NCBI RefSeq assembly: GCF_019008365.1
Contig: NZ_JAHHUL010000012.1
Span: 1-64,000, forward strand
DNA: 64,000 nt
Reading direction: 5' to 3'
Source of the DNA: Phosphitispora fastidiosa
GTDB lineage: Bacteria > Bacillota > Thermincolia > Thermincolales > UBA2595
In this document: positions 30,006 through 38,844 of the stretch, piece by piece
Layout: each line of letters opens with the position of its first letter
How positions within the stretch are numbered: position 1 is the stretch's first letter
Translations under genes and position numbers: made by a program
The notes under the pieces: model-generated
Told to the model about the DNA's origin: nothing
The model's input: the letters and a program-made list of their open reading frames with translations, nothing else
Database searches by the model: none

Positions 30006-31211
30006 CTATACAATATGTGAAATAAATTCGCCCATGGTCTCATCAAGTATTTTTACAGCATTGTCGATATCTTCAAATGAAATAGTAAGGGGTGGGAGAA
30101 ACCGCAATACATTTGCACCCACACAGTTAATCAATAGCCCCTTGCCCCGGCAGGAATCTACTATTTTTCCGCCATCAACGGTAATCCCCATCCCGAGAAT
30201 CAGACCTTTACCACGCACATCAGTGACAAAGGAATATTTTTCTTTGAGACCGTCAAGTTTTCCTGCAAAATAACTGCCCTTTTCCACCGTTTCAGCCAGG
30301 AATCCTTTGTCTGCCAGAAGGCTTACCGCAGCACATCCTGCTGCCGCTGCCAGAGGATTGCCGCCAAAGGTTGAGGCATGGTCACCCGGCTGGAAGCATT
30401 CCGCCACCTTATCTTTTGCCATCAAAGCCCCCATCGGGAAGCCTCCGGCAATGGCCTTGGCCAGTGTCATCATATCAGGCTCAATGCCGTAGTGCTCATA
30501 GGCAAACAATTTTCCCGTCCGTGCCAGGCCGCACTGGACCTCATCAAAAATAAGCAGCAGACCCTTATCGGCACAGAGCTGTTTTACTTTATGCATGTAA
30601 TCATAATCAGCTACATTGACCCCGCCCTCACCCTGCACCGGTTCCATCAGAATAGCACAGGTATGCGGTGAAACCGCCTTTTCCAGGGCAGCAATATCAT
30701 TAAAAGGAACATACCGGAACCCCCCCGGCAGCGGGTCCAGGTCCTTCTGGTATTTGGGCTGTGCAGTTGCCGTTATGGCAGCAAGAGTCCGGCCATGGAA
30801 GGATTTTTCCATGGTTATTATTTCATATTTATCAGGGCCCAGGTATTTCCGGGCATACTTGCGGGCCAGCTTGATTGCCCCCTCATTGGCTTCAGCCCCG
30901 CTGTTACAGAAAAAAGCCTTATCCAGGGCGGAATTCTCAACCAAGAGCTTCGCCAAATCCACCTGGGGCTCAATCCAGTACATGTTGGAGACATGCATCA
31001 GGTTTCCTGCCTGTTCCCGAATGGCCTGAACCACTGCAGGGTGGCAGTGCCCCAGGGAATTCACCGCCAGCCCCGCAACAAAATCAAGATACCTTTTTCC
31101 GTCAGCATCCCATACATATACTCCTTCACCCTTAACAAGCGCCATGGGCAGCCGCCCATATGTATGCATCACATATTGCTGTCCATTTGCCATTATTTCC
31201 TTTGTATTCAC
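30006..31211 (-). CDS. argD: Acetylornithine aminotransferase
   Basis: The 401-aa class III PLP aminotransferase transaminates N-acetylglutamate semialdehyde. FVAGLAVNSLGHCHP, ANEGAIKLARKY, LLIFDEVQCGLARTGK and the PLP lysine in TLAKAIAGGFPMGA are visible. A GTG start at 31211 follows AGGGGGG. It lies 34 bp after argB. Confidence 0.95.
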   Translation of the reverse strand: MNTKEIMANGQQYVMHTYGRLPMALVKGEGVYVWDADGKRYLDFVAGLAVNSLGHCHPAVVQAIREQAGNLMHVSNMYWIEPQVDLAKLLVENSALDKAFFCNSGAEANEGAIKLARKYARKYLGPDKYEIITMEKSFHGRTLAAITATAQPKYQKDLDPLPGGFRYVPFNDIAALEKAVSPHTCAILMEPVQGEGGVNVADYDYMHKVKQLCADKGLLLIFDEVQCGLARTGKLFAYEHYGIEPDMMTLAKAIAGGFPMGALMAKDKVAECFQPGDHASTFGGNPLAAAAGCAAVSLLADKGFLAETVEKGSYFAGKLDGLKEKYSFVTDVRGKGLILGMGITVDGGKIVDSCRGKGLLINCVGANVLRFLPPLTISFEDIDNAVKILDETMGEFISHIV

Positions 31212-31245
31212 AGGAATTTCCCCCCTAAATTTTCGTCAGTTCCAG

Positions 31246-32136
31246 CTACTTGACGACCATGGTCCCAATACCCTTATCGGTAAACACCTCCAGCAGAATG
31301 GAATGAGGTATCCTCCCATCAAGGATATGTGTGCTGTTTACCCCTTTTTCTATCGCCTGTACACAGCACTCCACCTTGGGAATCATTCCTCCGCTGATAA
31401 CACCTGAGGCAATTTTCTGTTCAACCTCACCAAGCTTGAGCTCTGATATAAGTGTTTCCTTATCACTGTAATCTTCAAAAATGCCCTCAACATCAGTAAG
31501 CAGGATCAGCTTATCAGCATTCAGGGCCGCAGCCACCTCACCGGCAACATAATCTGCATTGATGTTGTAGCTTTCCCCCTCTTCCCCGACACCGACCGGG
31601 GCTACTACGGGAATATACCCCTGGCTGATAATAGTCTGGATTATTTCCGGGTTGATTTTTTTCACATCTCCCACAAACCCGATATCCTGCAGGGAATGGT
31701 TGCCCTCAGAATCAACAGCCCTGCCCATTTTTTTCACAGCCTGGATAAGGCTGGCGTCTTTTCCGGACAGCCCCACAGCTTTGCCGCCGTGCCTGTTAAT
31801 CAGGGCCACTATCTCTTTATTAATTTTCCCTACCAGGACCATCTCCACGATTTCCATGGTAGCCGGATCTGTCACCCGGCACCCGGCCACAAACTGTGAG
31901 GGTATATCCAGCCGCTTCAGCATTTCAGTGATTTCCGGCCCGCCCCCGTGGACTATCACCGGGTTAATTCCAATTAATTTCATTAGAATCACGTCATTAA
32001 TTACCGCTTGTTTAAGGTTATCATTTACCATGGCATGACCACCATACTTGATAACAACTGTTTTCCCGTAGAATTTCCTGATATATGGCAGGGCTTCAAT
32101 AAGAATACCCGCTTTTTCTACTGCATTCTTCATCAT
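31246..32136 (-). CDS. argB: Acetylglutamate kinase
   Basis: The 296-aa amino-acid kinase phosphorylates N-acetylglutamate. VIKYGGHAM at the N-terminus and [10 protein letters not shown] bind ATP and substrate; a C-terminal [10 protein letters not shown] motif is present. The N-terminal helix ([21 protein letters not shown]) is of the arginine-sensitive, hexameric type, so feedback inhibition is likely by family knowledge. Confidence 0.97.
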   Translation of the reverse strand: MMKNAVEKAGILIEALPYIRKFYGKTVVIKYGGHAMVNDNLKQAVINDVILMKLIGINPVIVHGGGPEITEMLKRLDIPSQFVAGCRVTDPATMEIVEMVLVGKINKEIVALINRHGGKAVGLSGKDASLIQAVKKMGRAVDSEGNHSLQDIGFVGDVKKINPEIIQTIISQGYIPVVAPVGVGEEGESYNINADYVAGEVAAALNADKLILLTDVEGIFEDYSDKETLISELKLGEVEQKIASGVISGGMIPKVECCVQAIEKGVNSTHILDGRIPHSILLEVFTDKGIGTMVVK

Positions 32137-32175
32137 CTCTCAACCCCTCTCATATTCTATTTAGTTCCCTGTGTG

Positions 32176-32640
32176 CTACACAGACCTGTTGTGCCTGCCG
32201 GTAATCCTTTCTATGTCGATCCGAATCATTCGGAGCACAGCGAGCTTTTCTTTCGGCACCGGTGAAATTTCTGTATCGCGGTATTTTTCCACTAATTTAT
32301 TCAAACTTAAGGACACTTCACTTTTTCCTTCCACCTCTGCGGCTTTTCCGAAAACCGCCACACTCTCAAATTCATATGTATATGTACAGGGACTGTCACC
32401 TGTTCGTTTGCAGCCCGGGTCAGCCACAGTAAAGCAAACCAACGGGTTGTGGGCCAGGATATCCCACTTAAGCCCTTTAAGGCCTGTATGGATATATATC
32501 TTTTGCTGCTCCCGGTCAAAAAAATAGTTCACGGGAATACAGTATGGCATATCGTCCCGGCACATCGCCAAAAACCCTGTCTGTTCCCGTTCAAGTATTT
32601 CCATACACTTTTCCGGTGTCAAATCTTTTCCAGACAACAT
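32176..32640 (-). CDS. FMN-binding split-barrel protein (pyridoxamine-phosphate-oxidase-like)
   Basis: The 154-aa protein resembles the NimA/PNPOx-like family: an N-terminal EREQTGFLAMCRDDMPYCIPVNYFFD strand pair, then IYIHTGLKGLKWDIL, and the hydrophobic strand CFTVAD. Such proteins bind FMN or sometimes haem and reduce small molecules. The specific substrate is unknown. It sits in the arginine operon with a radical-SAM gene on its upstream side; AGGAGGG precedes the ATG. It is probably a passenger of the operon rather than an arginine enzyme. Confidence 0.8.
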   Translation of the reverse strand: MLSGKDLTPEKCMEILEREQTGFLAMCRDDMPYCIPVNYFFDREQQKIYIHTGLKGLKWDILAHNPLVCFTVADPGCKRTGDSPCTYTYEFESVAVFGKAAEVEGKSEVSLSLNKLVEKYRDTEISPVPKEKLAVLRMIRIDIERITGRHNRSV

Positions 32641-32678
32641 TTGCCCTCCTCCGGTATTTTTTTACGTAGTAATATTTA

Positions 32679-33578
32679 TTAAAATATCCCCAGGATATCT
32701 TTCCCGGCCATTATCGCACTCCAGTGCAGCTGGTAGGCAAGGGAGATTTCGGTGTGTGCCGCAAAACCGCAGAGCCTGCAAGGGTTATCATCAGTTGTCC
32801 GGTTTTGCAGGTAACACCCCTGGTTAAACGAACCGTCAGGCTCAATATTAGCAATCATCCAGGGCTCACAAACCCATGTATTTTGTTTAAGCTTTTCCAT
32901 GGCCGGGATAGAATCACTGATGGGATAACCAACTTTCTTCAGCTTAATCAGCTTATCAAGAATATCGGCACGTTCTTCCCATGTAAGCAGTAAATCTTCA
33001 CTTTCCGGATATGGATAAAAAAACTGAATGGTAATGCCTCTTACAAGCGGCGCCAAAAATCTGACCAGAGCGGGAACTTCCCTGTGGTTGATGCGGTTTA
33101 TGGTGATATTGGCAAAAATCTTGGGGTGTTTTGAACTCTTGATGTTGTGAATTATCCGGTCAAATGACTCTCCCCGCAGACGGTCATGGGTTTCCCGCAG
33201 TCCGTCAAGGCTGACCCATAATATGTCGGCACCCACATCCAGCGGCAGGGTCCCGTTAGTTGTCACTCCAACACAGAAAAAATGCTTCCGGGCTTCCCTG
33301 ACAATATCTTTTACAGTCCGGCCGCCATCCTTCCACAAAAGTGGTTCCCCACCCTCCAGGATTAAAACCCTAATCCCCTGCTCCCGGAACTGTGGCAATA
33401 ATTTCATAATCATTTCCCACTCCAGGTCTGGGACTGGCCTCTGCCAGTAGGGACACTGCCGACACCTAAGAGTACACCTGTGGGTCAGCTTCATCCCGGC
33501 AAGTATCGGCCTCTTATCATTCATGAACCTTGCCCTGACATAATACCGGGCCAGGTACATCACCTGCGAAAATTTCAT
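32679..33578 (-). CDS. Radical SAM protein with C-terminal Cys cluster
   Basis: A 299-aa product from the ATG at 33578, which follows AGGGGTGG; the open frame starts at 33662 inside argJ. The [4Fe-4S]/SAM motif is CTLRCRQC (CX3CX2C), followed by ILEGGEPLLW (GGE motif) and WVSLDG. The C-terminus carries more cysteines (CEPW, GCY, CRLCG), suggesting a SPASM/twitch-like auxiliary cluster. Its N-terminal 25 residues are basic and amphipathic. The substrate is unknown. It is placed between argJ and the FMN-binding protein gene in the arginine operon. Confidence 0.85.
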   Translation of the reverse strand: MKFSQVMYLARYYVRARFMNDKRPILAGMKLTHRCTLRCRQCPYWQRPVPDLEWEMIMKLLPQFREQGIRVLILEGGEPLLWKDGGRTVKDIVREARKHFFCVGVTTNGTLPLDVGADILWVSLDGLRETHDRLRGESFDRIIHNIKSSKHPKIFANITINRINHREVPALVRFLAPLVRGITIQFFYPYPESEDLLLTWEERADILDKLIKLKKVGYPISDSIPAMEKLKQNTWVCEPWMIANIEPDGSFNQGCYLQNRTTDDNPCRLCGFAAHTEISLAYQLHWSAIMAGKDILGIF

Positions 33579-33642
33579 TCCCACCCCTGTTCTTCCTCTC
33601 CTCATATACTTTAAACCGGCAGTCATGTCCTCCGCTCGGCAG

Positions 33643-34854
33643 CTATGACCTGTAACTGGCATTTATCTTCACATAATCAAATGAAAAATCACACGTCCAG
33701 GCTGTTGCTTTTTCACTGCCATGATGCAAATCAATAGTAATCTTAACTTCTTCGCGGCTAAGAATCTCTTTAGCCCGCTCCTCACTAAAATTAAGAGCAG
33801 CCCCGTTTTCGGCCATTTTCTCATCCCCAATGAAGATATCAATCCTTCCCGGGTCTAGGTCTGCACCCGAGTACCCGGCAGCACAGATAATCCGGCCCCA
33901 GTTGGCATCCTCACCGAAAACTGCAGTTTTCACCAGGTTGGAATTGGCCACTGCCATGGCCACTGCCCCGGCATCTGCAAAGGTCGGGGCATTCCTGACC
34001 TCCACCTCTATGAATTTCGTCGCCCCTTCCCCATCACGGGCAATCATTCTGGCCAGAGCGGCACAGACCTTTTCCAGGGCATCCCTGAAGACAAGGAAAT
34101 TCTCATCTTCCCTTTTGATGGGACTATGCCCCGCCAGGCCGTTGGCCAGTATAACCAGGGAGTCATTGGTACTGGTGTCTCCATCTACAGTGACCATATT
34201 AAAAGTTCTGGCAGTGACATAAGTGAGGGCCTTTTGCAGCAGCTCAGAGGTTATCCCGGCATCAGTTGTCACAAAGGCCAGCATAGTGGCCATATTTGGC
34301 CTAATCATCCCTGACCCTTTGGCAATCCCCCCAATAGTAACGGTCCTGCCCCCGATTTCAAATTGTATCAGGGCTTCCTTCGAAACCGTATCTGTTGTCA
34401 TTATCGCCAGAGCGGCATCATGTCCACCCGGGGAACTCAAGGCTTGCGAAGCTTCACTTATCCCCGCTTTTATCCTGTCCATGGGCAGCTTATCACCAAT
34501 TACTCCTGTTGATGCCACTACAACATCTTCAGGACTGATTTTAAGGTGTCCTGCGGCTTCACGAGCCATTTCCAGAGCCATAGCCATGCCGTCTTCGCCT
34601 GTGCAGGCATTGGCACAGCCGCTGTTAACAACAACAGCTTGGGCTCTGCCGCCGGCAATATGCCGTTTAGACAGCACCACCGGAGCAGCCTTGACCGCAT
34701 TGGTGGTAAATACCCCTGCGGCGGCAGCCGGAACCTCAGAAACTATTAATGCCAGGTCTTTTTTGTCGTACTTAATCCGCGCCTTTACCCCTGCAGCCCT
34801 GAACCCCTGCGGAGCAGTGATACTTCCCTCTATGTATTGTATATCATGAATCAT
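33643..34854 (-). CDS. argJ: Bifunctional ornithine acetyltransferase / N-acetylglutamate synthase
   Basis: The 403-aa protein transfers acetyl from acetylornithine to glutamate and may also use acetyl-CoA. It is made as a precursor that self-cleaves before Thr in the visible MATMLAF motif near residue 190. VVNSGCANACTG and the C-terminal CAAGYSGADLDP are family marks. The absence of argA and argE nearby fits the acetyl-recycling pathway. AGGAGG lies 7 bp before the ATG. Confidence 0.96.
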   Translation of the reverse strand: MIHDIQYIEGSITAPQGFRAAGVKARIKYDKKDLALIVSEVPAAAAGVFTTNAVKAAPVVLSKRHIAGGRAQAVVVNSGCANACTGEDGMAMALEMAREAAGHLKISPEDVVVASTGVIGDKLPMDRIKAGISEASQALSSPGGHDAALAIMTTDTVSKEALIQFEIGGRTVTIGGIAKGSGMIRPNMATMLAFVTTDAGITSELLQKALTYVTARTFNMVTVDGDTSTNDSLVILANGLAGHSPIKREDENFLVFRDALEKVCAALARMIARDGEGATKFIEVEVRNAPTFADAGAVAMAVANSNLVKTAVFGEDANWGRIICAAGYSGADLDPGRIDIFIGDEKMAENGAALNFSEERAKEILSREEVKITIDLHHGSEKATAWTCDFSFDYVKINASYRS

Positions 34855-34930
34855 ATATTTTCCTCCTAACCTTAACTAGGTCTCTCAGAAAACCTCTGTA
34901 TGTTCAAGGCTTTGCGCCTTATCCTTTATG

Positions 34931-35251
34931 TTGGCTCCGGAAATGCCTGTGGAATTTGGTGAGGTGTTGTACAAGATTTTCCTCGCACTGAGGCCGCGAG
35001 AAATATTACCGCAGTTCCGCTGAGTGAAGCCACAGACCGGAGCCACGGAGGGCGAAGCCGCCATTGAGGCAGCAGCGGAGCCGTTGCCGCTTTAGCGGCT
35101 TACGGATTCCGGCGTGCCCCTTGCGGGTAGAGCCAAATTGGCGGTTTAGTCTGTGGCTTCACCAGGAACAAGGTTAGATTTCTCCGGAAGCAGTGCGGAA
35201 AATCGTTACAATAGCTCACCAAACTCCATTTCCGGTCATTTTCGGAACCTG
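34931..35251 (+). repeat. Palindromic repeat family, long copy B
   Basis: About 320 bp between argC and argJ form a long imperfect inverted repeat. The left arm (TTTGGTGAGG..GTTGTACAAGATTTT..GAGAAAT..CCGCAGTTCCGCT) pairs with a diverged right arm (CTAACCTTGTTCCTGG on its complement). The inner stem GTGAAGCCACAGAC (35024-35037) pairs perfectly with 35149-35162. The centre is GC-rich, with no ORF. It is homologous along its length to copy C in the opposite orientation. It fills the 408-bp intergenic gap. Confidence 0.85.
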
Positions 35252-35263
35252 CCTATAGACATC

Positions 35264-36304
35264 TTACGGAAATACCGGTACATAATCAAGCCCTGTTTTC
35301 TCATTTAGCCCAAACATCAGGTTCATGTTCTGTACCGCCTGCCCTGATGCTCCTTTAACCAAATTATCAATTGTGGATACAACTACAACCCTACCGGTCC
35401 GGCTATCCACGGTCAGGCCAATATCGCAAAAATTGGATCCATAGACCCACTTGGTCTGGGGATACTGTCCCCGGGGATGGACCCTGACAAAAAACTCTTC
35501 ACTGTAAAAATTCTTATATAGCTCAAGAAGCTCGTCTGTTGAGTATGAATTTACGAGAGATGCGTAAATAGTACTGAGGATTCCCCGTGTCATTGGAACC
35601 AGATGAGGGGTAAAAGAAATGGTGACACCTGTCCCGGCCAGTTTGCTGAGCTCCTGCTCAATTTCCGGGGTATGCCGGTGTCCTCCGATATTATATGCCT
35701 TAAAGTTCTCATTACATTCAGCATAATGGAAAGCCAGATTCAGCCCGCGACCTCCCCCTGACACCCCTGACTTGGAGTCGGCTATCACAGTATCTGTTTT
35801 TACCATCCCGTTTTTCAAGAGCGGCGCCAGGCCAAGGATAATACTGGTGGGATAGCATCCGGGATTCCCGATGATATCTGCTTCCAAAATCAACTTCCGG
35901 TTAATTTCAGGCAGCCCGTATACCGACCTGGCTGCAAGATCCGGGGTCTTATGGGTAACTTTGTACCACTCTTCATAGGTCTTAATGTCATCAAACCTGT
36001 AGTCAGCTCCAAGGTCGATGACCTTTTTACCTGCCGCAGCCATATCCTGCACCACTTCCATTGAGACACCGTGTGGAAGCGCGGTAAATATCACATCACA
36101 CCGTTCAGCCAATGACTGTGTATCCTGAACCTCCAACACAGCTTCCGAAAAACCTCCGGTACTGGGAAACACACTGTCAAAACGCTGTTGAGAATAGGTC
36201 TGTGATGTCAGTCCCACCAACTCTACTTCCGGATGGCGGGACAGTATCCTGATTAGTTCCACTCCAGTATAACCGGTAGCCCCAATAATTCCTGCCTTAA
36301 TCAT
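35264..36304 (-). CDS. argC: N-acetyl-gamma-glutamyl-phosphate reductase
   Basis: The 346-aa NADPH-dependent reductase performs the third step of arginine synthesis. The open frame runs to 36469, but the ATG at 36304 starts the family N-terminus MIKAGIIGATGYTGVELIRIL and follows AGAGGAG. The catalytic Cys lies in GNPGCYPTS and the His-containing HPRGQYPQTKWV segment is present. It is the first gene of the operon, behind a promoter overlapped by an ARG-box-like palindrome. Confidence 0.97.
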   Translation of the reverse strand: MIKAGIIGATGYTGVELIRILSRHPEVELVGLTSQTYSQQRFDSVFPSTGGFSEAVLEVQDTQSLAERCDVIFTALPHGVSMEVVQDMAAAGKKVIDLGADYRFDDIKTYEEWYKVTHKTPDLAARSVYGLPEINRKLILEADIIGNPGCYPTSIILGLAPLLKNGMVKTDTVIADSKSGVSGGGRGLNLAFHYAECNENFKAYNIGGHRHTPEIEQELSKLAGTGVTISFTPHLVPMTRGILSTIYASLVNSYSTDELLELYKNFYSEEFFVRVHPRGQYPQTKWVYGSNFCDIGLTVDSRTGRVVVVSTIDNLVKGASGQAVQNMNLMFGLNEKTGLDYVPVFP

Positions 36305-36358
36305 TCTCTTTTCATCTCCTCTAATCAGCGGTATAAATTTCCTGCCTAATAATTTATA

Positions 36359-36390
36359 ATTATACATCACTACTGCATAAAAATGCAATA
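36359..36390 (-). promoter_or_regulatory. argC promoter with overlapping ARG-box-like operator
   Basis: On the minus strand TTGCAT (36388-36383), 18 bp and TATAAT (36364-36359) form a good SigA promoter. The palindrome TGCATAAAAATGCA (36374-36387) overlaps the -35 and fits the AT-centred ARG-box pattern bound by ArgR/AhrC. Repression by arginine is inferred; argR is not in the window. Confidence 0.65.
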
Positions 36391-36412
36391 GCAGACAAGC
36401 TGTTTTTTTCTT

Positions 36413-36491
36413 TTCGACAGCAGTGTTTACATTTCCTTTTATGTATGAGTTTATCCAGTTTTTCGACAATCAATTTAAAAACTTTTCGACA
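36413..36491. promoter_or_regulatory. Cluster of three Spo0A boxes
   Basis: TTCGACA, the complement of the core Spo0A box TGTCGAA, occurs at 36413-36419, 36462-36468 and 36485-36491, all in the same orientation and all within CTTTT/GTTTTT-flanked contexts. They lie 83-160 bp upstream of the histidine-kinase pair in the argC divergent region. Three exact heptamers in 79 bp is far above chance. Confidence 0.65.
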
Positions 36492-36573
36492 CATAATTTG
36501 AGACTTATTTCAAGCAAATATGCTATTATATTAAAACTAATGACCTACAAAAAACAGAGGGGGAATTCTAAAC

Positions 36574-38844
36574 ATGACTTCAGATATGTTGATAATCCCC
36601 GAAAAAGAAACAAAACAACCAAATATTCTCCTACAATTTATAGTAATACTGATAGCAGCTATCGCAATTGCCAGGCTGGCATCTCCTCAGATCTGGGCAA
36701 ACCATAGCAATCTCTGCCATGCCATGCTGGAACTGACATGTATATTTATAGCCGTGGTCATTTTTCTAGTGGTCTGGTTTACCTATGAACGTTCCGGTTC
36801 CGGACCTTACAATCACCTGATAGGGTTCGGATTCGTGGCAGTTGCTGTATTTAACATATTTCACGTTATTTATTACCCCGACTTTAATCTGTATCCTGAC
36901 GGGCGCAGGGACCTGACACTTTATTACTGGACTCTCAGCAGTTTCGCCGAGGGGATCATGCTGCTCATTGGGACCCTGAAGCTCTGTAAGGCAAGAATCA
37001 ACAAATGGGTTGGATTAACCACCTCCCTCGTATCCGCTCTAGGCATCTCCTACCTAATTCTGTTTTTTCCGGAGAGATTACCCCTTCTGGCCACAGAAAA
37101 TGCAGTGGTAACACCGGTCAAGACGGCCTTCGAATATTTTATTATAGCAATATTTATAGTTGTGCTCTGGAATACTGCCAGGAATTCTGCAGGAACCCAG
37201 GATGCACCCTCAAAATACATTATCCTTGCCGTAATGTTCGTTGTGCTTACCGAACTCTGCTCAACCCTCCCAAATGCCCTCTCCCCCTTTTTTAGTACCT
37301 TTAGACATATTCTAAAAATCATATCGTATTTTTTCCTTTTCCGCGGGATTTTTGTAAATGCCGTTACCTTTCCCTACGACAAACTGGAACATTCCCAGAA
37401 GTACCTCAACAGCATACTGAACGGATTACCACTGGGTTTGATAACCTACAATTCCGATTTCAGGCTTTCCTTTGCCAACCTCAGAGCCAGAGAAATCCTC
37501 GGCTGTGAGCATGAAGATATTAAGGGCCTGTCAACTGCCGAAACCTCGGAAAAGTTTTACACAGAAAATTCGCGACACCTTCCCGATAACAGTCTGGAAG
37601 CAGCAGGGCAGATATTTGAACAGCTTGGCACCGTCAAGAACAAGTGCGGTGAGCCTGTCAGACTTGACATAGATGTCCAGCGCCTTGAACCCGGGGGTTT
37701 TTTATATATTTTTGATGAGGCCGCTAAGGCGGAACAATTAGAAAACCTGGTCCTGCAAACCCGACCTATTTTTAGTTCTTTGAGCAACCCGGTTGTCATC
37801 TTTGACAGAAATAAAGAAATCATTTGGTATAATAGGGGATTTTTGAGCGCCACCGAAATGAATACCTCCGACATCCTTGGTATCAGCAGCCGGCAGCTGC
37901 TCAAAAGCCTGAAGTTTTCCAAGAAAAAGCTGCCCTCCGGTACCCTGCCGAAAATGTGCCCCAGCCGCACCTTCGAAATCTCTGTGGTTACCCCTAAGGG
38001 AACCAAAAAGGAGCTCATCCTCCATGCTTCATCTATTTTAAGTACTTCAGGGAAGTTGATGGGATATATTGCAATAGCATCAGACATTACAGCTGCCAAC
38101 ATTGCCAAGGAAAAGCTGCGCCAGCAGGAGAAGCTGGTTGTCCTGGGACAGATGGCTGCCGGGATTGTCCATGAAATCAGAAATCCACTTACAACTATCC
38201 AGGGGTTTACCCAATTGATCCAGGCAAAAACTGCCGAACAATCTACCAGGGAATTTACCCATATAATCCAAGGGTCAGTTGGTGATGTAAACAGGGTTGT
38301 TACCGATTTCCTCTCCTTCGCCAAACCCTGCCCCTGTAACTTAAAGCCAGTATCTCTGACCCTACTGATGAACTCTTTACGTCTGATGCTGGAAACCCAT
38401 TCATTTATGCAGGGAGTCGATATATCTTTAATAACATCACCTGGTGAGAAAATGGTGCTGGCAGATGAAAGCCAGATAAAGCAGGTTATTTTAAATATTG
38501 TTAAAAATGCCATCGAGGCTATGTCTGGGACTAAGACCCCTAAACTTCTGATAACAACCGGAATCAAAAACCTGACAGAAGAAATGTTTATTAAAATTAC
38601 AGATAACGGCAGGGGAATGACCTCAGAGGAAAAAATCCGGCTGGGGACACCTTTTTTCACTACTAAGGATACAGGAACCGGACTTGGTTTAAGCATATGT
38701 TACCAAATTATCAGGGAACATGGCGGCAGAATTGAAGTGGAAAGCAGCCCCGGTAAGGGAACAACCTTTTCTATACTCCTCCCTTATCAGGATATCACCC
38801 AAGGCAAACTGCCCGGAGTCTTTGAAATGGGGAAAACAGGATGA
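36574..38844 (+). CDS. Membrane sensor histidine kinase with MASE3-like and PAS domains
   Basis: The 756-aa protein has an N-terminal region of about eight transmembrane helices (residues 18-250) resembling MASE3, then two PAS-like domains (about 265-390 and 395-510). A HisKA domain follows with phospho-acceptor His in IVHEIRNPLTTIQGF, then an HATPase domain with N box (NIVKNAIEAM), DNGRGM, TPFFTTKDTGTGLGLSI and a final GKGTTFSILLP. AGGGGG lies 10 bp before the ATG. Its stop overlaps the start of a second kinase, and no response regulator follows. With three Spo0A boxes upstream, a role as a sporulation-type (Kin-like) kinase is the best inference. Confidence 0.9.
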   Translation: MTSDMLIIPEKETKQPNILLQFIVILIAAIAIARLASPQIWANHSNLCHAMLELTCIFIAVVIFLVVWFTYERSGSGPYNHLIGFGFVAVAVFNIFHVIYYPDFNLYPDGRRDLTLYYWTLSSFAEGIMLLIGTLKLCKARINKWVGLTTSLVSALGISYLILFFPERLPLLATENAVVTPVKTAFEYFIIAIFIVVLWNTARNSAGTQDAPSKYIILAVMFVVLTELCSTLPNALSPFFSTFRHILKIISYFFLFRGIFVNAVTFPYDKLEHSQKYLNSILNGLPLGLITYNSDFRLSFANLRAREILGCEHEDIKGLSTAETSEKFYTENSRHLPDNSLEAAGQIFEQLGTVKNKCGEPVRLDIDVQRLEPGGFLYIFDEAAKAEQLENLVLQTRPIFSSLSNPVVIFDRNKEIIWYNRGFLSATEMNTSDILGISSRQLLKSLKFSKKKLPSGTLPKMCPSRTFEISVVTPKGTKKELILHASSILSTSGKLMGYIAIASDITAANIAKEKLRQQEKLVVLGQMAAGIVHEIRNPLTTIQGFTQLIQAKTAEQSTREFTHIIQGSVGDVNRVVTDFLSFAKPCPCNLKPVSLTLLMNSLRLMLETHSFMQGVDISLITSPGEKMVLADESQIKQVILNIVKNAIEAMSGTKTPKLLITTGIKNLTEEMFIKITDNGRGMTSEEKIRLGTPFFTTKDTGTGLGLSICYQIIREHGGRIEVESSPGKGTTFSILLPYQDITQGKLPGVFEMGKTG

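Noticed and set aside
35264-36469. 401-aa version of ArgC
   Set aside because: The first 55 codons lie upstream of the ribosome site and cover the promoter and ARG-box region; the family start is at 36304.
37557-38696. Long minus-strand ORF inside the first histidine kinase gene
   Set aside because: It is a shadow of the kinase frame, with no motifs or ribosome site.
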